Part shown: one piece after another, positions 40,291 to 52,100 of the stretch
Layout of the letters: each line of letters starts with the position of its first letter
Position numbering within the stretch: the first letter of the stretch is position 1
Assembly: GCA_013398175.1 (NCBI GenBank)
Contig: VZRZ01007779.1
Span: 953,610 to 1,017,609, forward strand
DNA: 64,000 bases
Direction: 5' to 3'
From: Climacteris rufus
Lineage: Eukaryota > Chordata > Aves > Passeriformes > Climacteridae
Made by a program: the position numbers and the translations under genes
The notes under the pieces: model-generated
Databases searched by the model: none
Told to the model about the DNA's origin: nothing
What the model saw: only the letters and a program-made list of their open reading frames with translations

Positions 40291-43200
40291 CCTCAAAACT
40301 AAGCCTCAAGCTCTTTCATTGTGAAGTCAACTTTGAAAATGTAAATCACATGATACTGCCTCTTGGGGCCAAAGAAAACAGGCAGCTGGATTCCATCCCC
40401 CAGCTAAGAATCAGCCCTTAAATACCTCTTAAATAGACACTTTATAGGAGCTTTAGTCAAACTCATTTTCAAGTAATGTTTTCCCACATGTCCCAGCAAA
40501 TGCAAACAGCAACTCTGTGTGTGGATGGACTGGGGCACTGACAATGGGTAAGTGTGCCAAAAACCTGCAAACTGCTAATGCAGTTCTACCACAATTTTTC
40601 TCTAAGGTCACACCTGTGCTAAAAAGCTGATGTATTTTTTAATCCTTGTCATAGTCCTTAAATATAGCTAATGCAGCTGTTCTCTCAAGAACTGTCAGCA
40701 AATGGCCTCTGCTAGGTCTCTTCCTATGTGCTAGTTCACATTGGTGAGCATTTTTTTTCTGGTATTGTCTTCTGGAAGCATTTTTGTTTATGGGATTTAT
40801 TGTGCTGATCCTGTTCATGAGGAGCATGAGGAGCATGAAGGCAGAGTTACCTCATACATTGAAAACTTTGCAACTTGTAGCAAAAAAGACAGGAAAGATA
40901 AGAGAAGGTAAGACGAGGACTGTCACAGATGCAGTTATCTCTGCAGGATAAATAATATGCTGGGGAGGAAGCAAAGGAACAATTCCTGGTACTAAACCAC
41001 AGATCTTCAGTTTAGTGACCTGGAATACTATTCACAAGCAGGATGAGAGCTAGGAATGACCAGCAAGTCTTGCTGGGTAGCAAGTGCATTCTCTAGGTGT
41101 GGGGGGAACTGGTATGAAGACACTTGAGGTGCAATGTACTGTCATATCTCTCCATTCCTCATAATCAGATTTCAGAAGAAAAATTGGCAACTGGCATATA
41201 ATAAAGCCAGAATATCTTCCAAGAGTCACAACAGTGATTCTTGAGTAGCTTATCCCAGCAAAAACATGGCAGAATAATCAGTCAGGTTATAATGAACATG
41301 AAATGCCTTCCCCTTTGTTTTCGTAGGACAATTTAATGTTTTGGCTCTAGGTAGTGTTGCATAACATGAAACATAGTAGTTTTAACCAATATACCAGCAT
41401 AATCCAGGACCAAGCTGTAACTTAATTTTTGGCATTTTTATTTTCAGTTTCCCAAGTGACTATTAGTGAGTGCATGGAAGTGCTTCTTAATCAGTCCTGG
41501 TGCATCTTCACATACCCAGCCATCAAGACTGAGGTTAGTGCATCACAGCTGCTGCGGGAGCCTTAACTCACTTGCATTGATTTCAGGAGGATTAAGTCAG
41601 AAACAATACTATTTTAATGCCATTTTTTTGTATTTACTTGGTAAATACTCTTGTCAATTTAAAGTTTCCCATGGGAGGTGTCAAGAGGTCACTGGAATTT
41701 TCCCGGGCAAGGGAGGTAGAGTGGTTGAAACCATGGCCTCCCTGCTGCTTCCTTCAGTGTTTTTCTTCATGTCATTAGTGCTGTACTCAGCCCTTTCCCC
41801 CGAGCTTCCATTAGAAGAGGGAGTGAGCAAATGTAAAAATGTTAGTGAGAAATGGAGGCAAGGAACACAGAAAAGGCTTCCCTGCTGTTTTATTTGGCTG
41901 CTTCTAGGCCTCAGTAACAGTAAACTTAGCCACAGTAAATGAGTACAGAATATACTGTCTAATATGCACAAAAACTCCCAGATGCTTTCAGTGCATTTTT
42001 TTCCCCAGTACCTTCTATTACTCCACACAGTCTTCTGGCCAAGGGTCACAAAGCCTCCTGACCTCTCTGTTATCCTAGGGCAAGAAAATAGAGTTCCCTA
42101 AGGCTGGAAAAGCATCAAGAGTTGGATTTCCAGGAAGGAGGTATCTGCAATTTCCATGAATATCAGTGTAGCTGTGAGCAGCATATTCTTCAGACACCAC
42201 CAAGACAGAAATGCAGAATGAAGGGATAGGGGACACCCTACATCTTACAGGCTTGCCAGTCTTCTGAATTTAAGCTGAAAATACCTAAGTTGAGGTTTCA
42301 TAGATAGCTTTAAGTTAGTGACTATAGGAAAGGATCTGACCTGTGTCATACTATGGATTAGTGTGATCCCTCTAACAAGGCCCCATGGTTTATTGTGTGA
42401 TAAACCAGGCAATTGAACAATCAGTAAATTTTAAAAAACATTTCAATTATACATTTCTCACATTTTTAACTGATGTAAGGCAGAATAAAACATCTGCAGG
42501 GAGTTTTGTCAGCAAGGGAAAACAAAAATAGTGCTAAGTAAATACATTACAACTTGATTAATGCAAGATAAACATTATAGGCTACACAGCTTTTGCTCCT
42601 CAGCAGGCCTATTTCACATTGTATGTTCATACATAAATTTCTCTCACTAACACTGCACAAGCAGTCTGGCACCATCCTTGACAGATGAGCTTTAGGAACT
42701 GTTACAAAGTGGTTTAAAGTTATAGCTCCATCTGTTATATCCCATCCTTCTGATGAAGATTGTGTTCACTGTGGCAGAATAAGCAGAATGGAAGACATGT
42801 TCATATCCTCACCAACTGCAGCTCAGAGTCTGGTGCCTTGGCTCACACCCATCTCCTCAGCAGTTTAATCAATGACGCTCTGCTTCGTGCCCAAGCACAA
42901 GGGTGGGCGAACATTTCCTTCTGCTGGCCCTGATAATCATCAGCAGAGGGAAAGAACAGACCATGGAGAACAGGAGACTCTTAACAAACCACAATGGGAT
43001 CTGACCCAAGCTTTCTTTAGTTTTACTGGGAGGAAGGAGGCCTTGTGACTGTGCTCATCCATGTTCCACTATTTTATGTATGGCTAGATACTGGGGCTTG
43101 TGGTGGCAAATCTGCCCGGTATGGATCTGGGCAAACCAGTTACTGTAGTGCCACTGCATGGTTAACAAGGGTTGTGGGCAAGGATTGAACTGTGCTTCCT

Positions 43201-44516
43201 TTCCCAGCTGGCAGTGTTTGAGTTCATGGTCTGCTGGAGTCAGAATTTGCTGAAGTTCCTGGACAAACAGGATTGCTCAATGCAGAGAAAGCAATAGTGG
43301 CTCTGAGGAAAGGTGACAAAGCAGTGAATGAAGTGAATACAGTGAGTTAAGTTATTCAGGGTGCTGTGATCATTAACTGATGCATTAAAGTCCGCAGTGG
43401 AACTGGATATAGAGTCCAGTGCAATCAGGCTTTTCCACAGCTAGAATAAAAGTGCTATATTACTAAGTTAAAATCACACCAGGGATGTTCTAGTGCTGTT
43501 GAAATAATTCTCATGTATGTTTACTAACAATAAATACAGACCTACTAAATAAGGCTTTAAAACTATTGAGTATTAAAAAAAAATACTCGTATTTCTTAGA
43601 ATTAAAAGACATAAAAGCATGTCCAGCATTATGTACAAATACATTCTTTTGAGAAGCTCTAGTGGCACCTCAGGGTTTCTGTCTTTTCTGTATCCCCACC
43701 AAATCAATCATTTCAGAAAAAGTCTACATACCTTACTTTTGCAAAACTTCTGACAGCATTCAAAATAGTCCTAGCACCAATAAAACAACAATGAGAATGT
43801 TTGACTGCTGATAGGGAAGAAAATAAGGAGAAAATATGGCATTCCTGAAGTATTGCTTGAGATTGAATTTTTTTTTTTTAAGAGAGAGAGAACCTCAGTC
43901 TTTTAGCCTAAAATTTGAATTTAGGGAAGTTTCATTCTATGTCAAGGATACAGCCAAAATGCATACTTCATCCCTTCCCCTAGAGTACAGATTACTGTCA
44001 GGACTGCATGCAGGATACAACAAAAATTAGGGTATGTCAAAAACCTGATTGGTTCTCTTATCCTCAGAGCATGTCTGCATCAGCTCGAGCCACAGTCCTA
44101 TTTAAATCTGAACTGTATTTTTTCCTGGCTGACTACAGTCCCTAGGGGAACATCCCTCAGCCAAGCAGAAATGAATCACACAACGCCCCAGCCTCACACT
44201 TGATGCAGACAACCTCAGGGACGACGTTGCAAAAGAACCGTCACAGCCATCCTGATACTAAGCAAATGCTACCTCACTGGAGTTTTCCCACTGAGCAACC
44301 CACCTGTGGCTTTGGCTTGTGTTGTGCACAAGCTAATGTGAAAAAACTCTCCAAGTCTTTGGCTCTGTGAGTTCTCTAAACTGTACTGTTAAAAAGAGAG
44401 TTAATGGAACTGGCTAAATCCCATCTTGGTTTAAAAATGTCTTGGAAATAAAATCTGGAAGAGTGCACCAGATCAGAGGTGCTCAAGGCAAGCAATTTAG
44501 GAGCAACAGCTGAACT

Positions 44517-44533
44517 AATATATATATATATTT
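44517..44533. repeat. (TA)n microsatellite
   Basis: A short perfect AT-dinucleotide run in intergenic DNA. Confidence 0.8.
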
Positions 44534-45195
44534 ATACATGTCTCACAAGTACCTGCGAATTAATATATCATGGTGGAAGCAGCTCAATTAAGGCTTTAGT
44601 TGATGAAGAAGTAGTTTTTAAGACTCTTGCACAAGCCAACCATTCTAAGTGCTACAATTTGAATTGATGAACTCATCAGCTCAGCTGGAAGACATATCAA
44701 CTTGGAAATGCATCTGAAGCGCGAATTGCATTAACACACAAATTTAATTTAAAGGAAGAAGCTCTGTATGGGTTTTAAAACTAGTACTCAAAGTCTACAA
44801 ATGGCTCAATTTAAGCTGCTATGATAAAAATGGCAAAAAGATGTTCTAGGAACGGTAACCGTTGACTTCTATTTTATGCTAAATTTGAGTCTACATGGTT
44901 CATGAGTGAACAAATGTAAAATAAGATTTGAGAAAGCACAGTTATTTGAAAAGAAAAACATTTAAAAAGATAGAAAAGTTAAATCTCTATTTGTCTTTGG
45001 TTTATCACAGCTAATAAAATTATGTGGAGTGTAGCTTTGAGTTTTGATGTGGTATGTTTAGTGGAGGCAGAAGTCAAATCAGTAATTTAGTCAGGGGCAT
45101 ACTTCTACCCCAGTGTCTGGCAGAGGGCAAGATTATACAGAGCCCAACCATACATTGTATTTTTTTCTATTTCAACTTGCCCCTAGTCGTTCGGG

Positions 45196-45660
45196 GAAAC
45201 TGGACATACCATAAAGCTACTAGAGAGCATCCAAAGGAGGGCAACAAAGATGGTGAAGGGTCTGGAGGTGAAGCTGTATGACAAGTGGCTGAGGTCACTT
45301 GGTCTGTTCAGCCTGGAGGAGACCGAGGGGAGACCTCACTGCAGTTACAACTTCCTCATGAGAGGAAGAAGAGGGGCAGGCATTGATCCCTTCCCCATGC
45401 TGCCCAGTGACAGGATCTGAGGGAATGGCCTGAAGTTGTGTCAGGGGAGGTTGAGGATGGATATTAGAAAGAGGTTATTCTCCCAGAGGGTGGCTGGGCA
45501 CTAGAACAGGCTCCCCAGTGAAGTGGTTACAGAGTGACTGCCAGAGTTCAAGGAGTGTTTGGACAACGCTCTCAGGCCCATGGTGTGATTGTTCAGGGCC
45601 AGGAGTTGGACTCCATGATCCCTGTGGGTCCCTTCAAACTCAGGATATTCTATGATCCTC
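45196..45660 (+). mobile_element. CR1 LINE fragment, 3' end
   Basis: About 465 bp in + orientation. CR1 blocks appear in order: CATCCAAAGGAGGGCAACAA, GTCTGTTCAGCCTGGAGGAG, TGCCCAGTGACAGGATCTGA, TCCCAGAGGGTGGCTGGG, GGGCCAGGAGTTGGACTC and the GGATATTCTATGATC tail. It has no intact ORF2 and is 5'-truncated. It is the same subfamily as the copy at 33135-33390 but extends further 5'. Confidence 0.96.
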
Positions 45661-45889
45661 CTGTCCTCCAGGAAAAGGAACATAAAGATTTCATGATGGA
45701 TACAAGATAAGAAACTCTGTTCTATCCAAAGGCTTGTGACCCAGCTGAGTATATATGTATTTTTCTTATTTCTTATTTGTAAATTATTTGCGAAAAACAT
45801 ATTGTAAACAGACATGGCATTGTATTTTATGGGTATTTTCAGAACGTGGCCTTGTAGAAGGAAATACCCATAAACTGCAGGGCCTTGAG

Positions 45890-45961
45890 AATTTCCATTC
45901 CGGCCCAGCAACGCCGCTCGCCCCGCGCAGGCCCCGCCCCTCCGCAGCCGCGCTGGGCCCC
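45890..45961. promoter_or_regulatory. GC-rich patch at gap edge, possible CpG island
   Basis: About 65 bases from 45897 are very GC- and CpG-rich, with a GC-box on the minus strand (GCCCCGCCCC at 45931-45940), and they run straight into an N gap. The far side of the gap returns at once to AT-rich sequence. In this AT-rich intergenic setting such a patch is most often a small CpG island or promoter. A misplaced contig end is the alternative. No transcript can be inferred. Confidence 0.4.
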
Positions 45962-46233
45962 NNNNNNNNNNNNNNNNNNNNNNNNNNNNNNNNNNNNNNN
46001 NNNNNNNNNNNNNNNNNNNNNNNNNNNNNNNNNNNNNNNNNNNNNNNNNNNNNNNNNNNNNNNNNNNNNNNNNNNNNNNNNNNNNNNNNNNNNNNNNNNN
46101 NNNNNNNNNNNNNNNNNNNNNNNNNNNNNNNNNNNNNNNNNNNNNNNNNNNNNNNNNNNNNNNNNNNNNNNNNNNNNNNNNNNNNNNNNNNNNNNNNNNN
46201 NNNNNNNNNNNNNNNNNNNNNNNNNNNNNNNNN
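45962..46233. other. Assembly gap (272 N)
   Basis: A run of N between a GC-rich left flank and an AT-rich right flank. ORFs spanning it are artefacts of translating N. Confidence 0.99.
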
Positions 46234-49146
46234 AAGAGCACAAAGAGCTTTGTCAGGAACATGGTACACTGGAACTTGATTCCTATCAGCCATTCACTTA
46301 CCAGCCCACAGAAAAATCTGTGCTCTGCTTTGGTTCACGTTGCCCGACCAGAAAATACATTTCTCTGAAGTTTCTTGTAGTAATAACTTCAAATATGCAC
46401 TCTGATATCAGAGTTCAGCAAAGTGAAGAGCAAAATCCTCCTTTCAGGCTCTGTTCCTTGAAAAATGCTTTAGGCATCAGTGGTGAACATACCTGTTCAG
46501 CTCAAACCAGCTCGTTTCTGGGGGGGGGCGGGTCTTACTCCTTTCTGCTGAAGGTTGTTTGGCAGGTTTTTTTAAAGATTCCTCAACCTAACTTAGTTGG
46601 CTTCAAGCGTCAAGAAGCAAGTCTGAGGACAGAGACATCAATGTTAAACAGTTCAGAGAATGTTTTGTGCCAAAAATACCATTCCATATCTCAATTTGCT
46701 ACTAGAGTTACAAAAGAAAATTCTTCATAGTGAATGTAACATGCATACAAGCCAGATGCTCAACTATTTTCAATAAATTACATACAGACCAATTAATTAT
46801 CTTGAAGCCATGCTGTCCTTGATGTCATAGCATACATTAAATATAGATTTAACATTTCAGATGAAAGTACTTCTTTAGCAGAAAAATTTATTTACTGGGT
46901 CAATTTTAAGTTAGCTTTTGAGGGATTTCGAGGATATTCAGTCTTGGTTGGCAGGCTTGAAGATTATTCTGGAAAAGCTGTCCACAATCTACATGTACTT
47001 TTCAAATCATTAATAGGTAAAAAGCTCTATGTTTTTAGATCTTGCAGCCTGCAGATTATGTCCATTTTTCTTACCAGAAGCAAGCCAGTACACTCCATAT
47101 GAAATTAAGACTGTCAACAATGAAACAATTTCAATTTAAAAGAAGTGAATATGCCCCAATATTTAATTTCAATAAGACTGTATCACCTTAAGAGAATTGA
47201 AAACCATAGAGCATAGAATATACCAGTTGGCATATTTTCTCATTTCCATCCAGTTATATTATTTTAAATCTGAAGATTTTGAGTCCTCCCTTACTCCAGA
47301 AGTTGGGCAAGGTATGATTTGAAAAGTAAAACCTGAAAAAGGAAAATAATTCAGATTCATTCTTTAATAAACTCTTTACGGTGTATTTGCTAAATGTCAT
47401 GGATGACATAGCTCATGAGGACCACCTCTCTGAATAGATTATGCAGCAGTGAAAAGTTTACTGTGGGAAGCTAAGAAAAAAGAAACAAAGAAGGAAAGGG
47501 AATGAGAAGAGAAGCAGCATAGGACAGAACCAGTACTGTTTCTAACCATGATCATACTTCCTCATCAGATGAAGTAAGAGATGTTTATCAAGGAAATAAG
47601 GATATTTAAAAAAATCTATTAAAGGCAGTCATTGTTATTATTATTTTTATCCTTACTGCAGACTCCCAGGATACTGCTGAACTAGAGTAAGTTTGGTCTA
47701 CCTTTAAGAATTGCATGTGTTTAAAAAAATCAACACCTTTCAGTGGGCAAAACTTTAATAATGACACCATAAAACAATTATACAAAAATCATGTACATAT
47801 TTTGACAGTTTAAGTAATAAATATATATATATATACTTGATTTTAATTTGTGGAAAAGCAACTTTAGACAGTTTTAGATTGTGACCAGCTGTAGCTGAAA
47901 GAAACAACTTATTTTTCTCCAATAGGGCACTTGAAAGTTTGACAGTCCATCAAATTAATGACAAGAGACTTACTGTAATGGATAAACCAGTAAAGCTGAT
48001 CCAGAGATGATGACTGGAAAACAACAGAAACCCTAATGTCTGCCCTGTATAAGACAGCTTTGACATGAGGAACAAGAAAATGTGTGTCAGAAGAAACCTG
48101 GTTTTGCTTGTAGGGTGGTGAAAACCAAGCTCCACAATACCGAAGGCCAAAAGATGTGAAGTATGACACAGTACCTGTGGCTGCAATGTTTCATTTTCCT
48201 CGGTGGCTGCTCCAGTAATAACTCTACCACTGAGACTTTAAATCTAAACTGGAAACCCCCACTCCTTTCAATACATCAGTGTAGTACATCATCTTTGACC
48301 AGATTACAAAATCCAAGAGAGGTAAACAACTGGGATTTTTAGGAAGGGGAAGAAGAAGAAAAATATTGGAAAATAGAGTATTCTAGTTCCAAATGGATTT
48401 TACAGTCTCAACCCCCTCCCACGACATTTCAATGATGACTTATGTACCAGTTTGCCCTGATTCAGAAACACCATCAAGATATTTCAGATGTGACAGAAGC
48501 CTTCAGCTTCAAAATACAATTAAAGTGAAATATTTGAACTGGACAACTAGATTAAGATACTATTAAAATACAACCACAAGGGCCAATAAAACCTAAACAA
48601 TTTCTTTCTGTAGGTGTAAAGCAAAACTATTTAAAGTATGTAAGTGAATAGCTGGATGTGAGTAGTTCCACAACACAGTAATGCTTCCAATAGCTCAATT
48701 GTACCAGCTCACTGTTGATACAGCAGAAATTCTGTTTTAATTACAGGTCTCAGTTTTGTATCAGAATATATATATAGGTATTTCTTTCTGTATTTCTTTT
48801 GGAATTTGAGAAGTTACAGGTTTGGAGGTTTTTTGTTTGTTTGCTTTGTTGAGGTTTTTGAGTTTTGTTGATTTTTTTTTTGTTGTTGTTGGTTGTTTGG
48901 TGTGGGGTTTTTTTAATTTTGGGCACCAAATATTTAAGGAACACGTAGGCAAATACACACAAGAGAACTCTAAAGGTATCTCAGTTTAAAAGGCATGTTT
49001 TTCCTCTTTTTCATACAGTCAACATTCTTTTTTGAAGTCTTGCCTCTCCTGCCCCATGTTATGTTCTCCACTACAATTTGTTATTCAGCTGTGCAGACTT
49101 CAGATACTGATATGTAGTAAGCACTAAGGAATTTCCTGAGTCAGGT
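46234..49146 (-). other. NEK1: NEK1 3' UTR and downstream flank (limit unresolved)
   Basis: This lies directly downstream of the NEK1 stop on the minus strand. The only canonical AATAAA hexamers here in sense orientation are one that overlaps the stop codon (49151-49146) and one at 46892-46887. ATTAAA variants occur at 48741-48736, 47847-47842 and 47759-47754. I cannot choose the true cleavage site. A T/G-rich tract lies at 48826-48920. No other gene is recognised. Confidence 0.5.
48826..48920 (+). repeat. T/G-rich low-complexity tract
   Basis: TTTGTTTG, TTGTTGTTG and long T runs; on the NEK1 sense strand it reads as A/C-rich sequence within the likely 3' UTR. Confidence 0.8.
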
Positions 49147-49160
49147 TTATTCATCATTAC
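49147..49160 (-). CDS. NEK1: NEK1 terminal coding exon stub (GNDE stop)
   Basis: The acceptor is ctactttttacag|GTAATG. Joined to the G left by the penultimate exon, it reads Gly-Asn-Asp-Glu-stop, matching the human C-terminus Asp-Asn-Asp-Glu apart from one residue. Only 14 nt of this exon are coding, too short for ORF finders. The remainder of the exon is 3' UTR. The stop codon lies inside an AATAAA hexamer (49151-49146). Confidence 0.9.
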
Positions 49161-52100
49161 CTGTAAAAAGTAGAAGAGGGGAAAAGACAGTGTGAAAAGG
49201 AGACACACACAGACACAAGTCAAGCTAGGGTTACAAAACAATCTAGAAACAACACTTTAGTAAGCAGTAATACAAGAGTCCACTAAGTCTGTCACCAATG
49301 CGGTGGCCATTACCAAAACTGCCTTAAAGGGCTGTGTACAAACATTGAATATTGTGTCATCTTGGATTAGTGAATTTAAGATAGTTTCACCTCAAGTGGC
49401 ATGCTTCAGTCAGAAAAATCCTCTTAGGAAGGATCAATAGAGATTTTTTCCTAACATTTCTTATTTGAAGAGTATAAGGCTTTTGAGACAAAAGCTCATG
49501 AAGATCCTTCTGTCTGTCACTCGCCCTCTATTGACCCCTATTAGCAGAGGACTTTTTAATTTAAGTGTCTGAAATGTAAAGCATTTTTTGGATGCTACCA
49601 CAGATTTGTAAAATACAGATTTAGACCTGAATCTATTAAAAATAGCCACTTGTTAATCAGCATTTTGCAAGATCAAAGTCAGCTCATTTTAATACGATTC
49701 ACTCAGACAACAGCTTATAATTTATGCCAACATTTCAGCAAATTTTTATTTAAGCCTTTTAGTACTAGTTTTAAAATATCCTTAAGGCAGAGTAGCAAGT
49801 GAAAGAAAATGGTGACACTACAGTAACCATTTTCTTACTATTGTACATTTTGGACACTTGAAAAATGAACTACTACAGTATATCTTTCCAAATCTGTCAT
49901 TAAATCAATCAATTGTGGCTGAAAAAAAATATTTTTCAGACATTTCTCTGTCATACTTCTCTAACACAGCATGAAAACAACATGGAACTGATTGTTCTTA
50001 CCTAGTGGTTCTATATCAGTAGAAAAGAAAAATTGGGAAAATGTAATTTATATTAGAATCTTTTTAAAATTATGTTTTTATAGCTAGTTTTAAAACTTCC
50101 CCCCCCGACACAAAAAAGTCAGAGAAAGCCATGCACTTACTTGTTGCACTGCTATTGCAACACATTTGTAAAAGAATTTCAAAGATGCAGGAAGTACATG
50201 TTGGTTAACATGCATTAGAATTTTTTTTTCAAAACTGAAATACATTAAATAGTGATCATTGCACACACTTCTAAAGCCAATATGCTTATGATTTCTAAAA
50301 AAAAAGTAATTAAGATTTTAAATTTTCTTTTCCCCTCTTCACTAAAGATATTCATCATTAGAAATCTAAAAATATGTAACTGCAGTTAAATTTTTGACAT
50401 GAGAGAACAGAAAAAACCCAAAGCCATTCCCTCACTGATGGTGGTCTGTGTGGTATTTCACAGAGTGACTCTGAAAGACAGAGGAACCACCCATCTGCCT
50501 CGGAACGTGCTCAGCTGGGAAGGGCTCTAGAGCCAGATAAATTATTTTCACCTATTACTGAGTCACCAACTAAGACTTCTGAAAAATGCTGATTGTAGGA
50601 TAAAGAGCTCATGAAATTTTCAGAAAAGGAGTGATAGTGCAACCTATTAAAAGTAACATTTTAGAAAGCATAATACTGTTTAAGCTAAAAGCTCATTAAT
50701 TCTTAAGATAAAATTAGTTTGGATTCTGAAAGTTTTATTCTAGATTTCAATTTTCCCCATCTGTGTAACTGTTTTACAGAAACTAAATAATTATACTGTA
50801 CCCTCTGTAATCCAATTATTAACACTTGACTGTACATGGTCATTCTGTTAAATCAGAGTGGTCAGCAAAGTTTACCACATTTTTTTGCAGGAATAAAAAT
50901 ACCCTTTGTGGAAAAATTTAATTAATTTAGCTATTCAATGTAACAAAGCACAGATATGTTCTATATTCTGTGATACTATAATGTTTTAGAAGTATATTGG
51001 AACTATATTGTATATGACTAAGAAAGAACATAAGAAAAGCCATAGCTGCCAGGACACACTGAGATTACCTTCTTGGTAGGCTCCATCTGCCATTACCAGG
51101 TGAAGTATTTTGGCATACAGGTGTTTGTGTTCGTTTCCAAGAACAGTCTGAACTATGGTTGAACAAATATCAATATTTTCGTCTTCATCTTCAAGTATAG
51201 CCTGGGGAAAAGGACAAACCATACTGCCAAAATTAAAACGGGTATAGAATTAAATAGTGTGAATTTATTAAACGCAATTGATGCTTAAACCAAAAGTTTT
51301 TGTCTTTAATCCACTGGCAGGACATTTTTTCTGTTAATATTTTAGTGTGCCAAAACAGATTAAAAGACTATAGAAAAAACCTTTTACTGTAGTCACACAA
51401 AACAATTAGTTAACTGGCACAGCAAACAGTCCTAGGTACTTGTTTCTTAAAATATTTCCACTTGAGCTTATTCCACAAACCTTTATTTTCTCATAAACTT
51501 CAATTAATTTATCAAAGCCTATTTCCTGCTCCAGGTTGTATCTCAGCTCTTCTAAATGGCTGAAGATACTATCACATTCTTCACATTCACTGGCAATCTC
51601 TCCATCACTATTATCTAGGAAGAAAGAAAACAACAGTAAAAACCCGTCAGTTTTCCTACGTTCTTAATGTTGCTTCTATGTCTCTGCAATAGATATCCTT
51701 TAAATGCAACCAAACAGGTAAGCTCAGGAGCACTGGACGATGTTGGGAGATATTCTGACAATGTGCAAGAAAATAGGAAGAGTCCCTTTCTTGAAAAAAA
51801 TTCTGAATCCCAAATGGGAAGCATCCAGCTATATCCTCTAAACCCCCACTCTGACAATTAGCCATAAGGGTATTCAGCCTGAAGGAAAACAAGGTATGGT
51901 ATTAATGCAGAATATTCTTCAGCAAAGTAGGTCAAGTTCCATACCACCACTCAGTAAATTTCTGAGGTGAAACTCATGTAAATTTGGCAGCTGTCCCATG
52001 CTAGGGAAAGGAGTTCCTTAATGAAGCAGCTTCTTCTAGCAAAAAATAAAGACATGTATGTTATCCATCCATTACTTTCCACCCTCAGATGCATCTTGTT

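Larger units (their letters stand above)
33391..45195. other. Intergenic region between SH3RF1 and NEK1
   Basis: About 12 kb of AT-rich DNA separates two CR1 copies. It holds scattered short ORFs (the longest is 158 codons at 41466-41942 +), a T/G-rich tract at 36217-36418, an A/C-rich tract near 40230-40290 and a TA microsatellite at 44517-44533. I recognise no conserved protein, tRNA or splice-linked exon chain. Confidence 0.65.

Noticed and set aside
41466..42049. Overlapping 158-codon (+) and 122-codon (-) ORFs in the intergenic region
   Set aside because: Opposite-strand frames over the same AT-balanced sequence, no recognisable family, no promoter or splice signals.
45501..46730. ORFs of 134-281 codons across the second gap
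   Set aside because: Most of the length is N, and the flanks are CR1 or AT-rich intergenic sequence.
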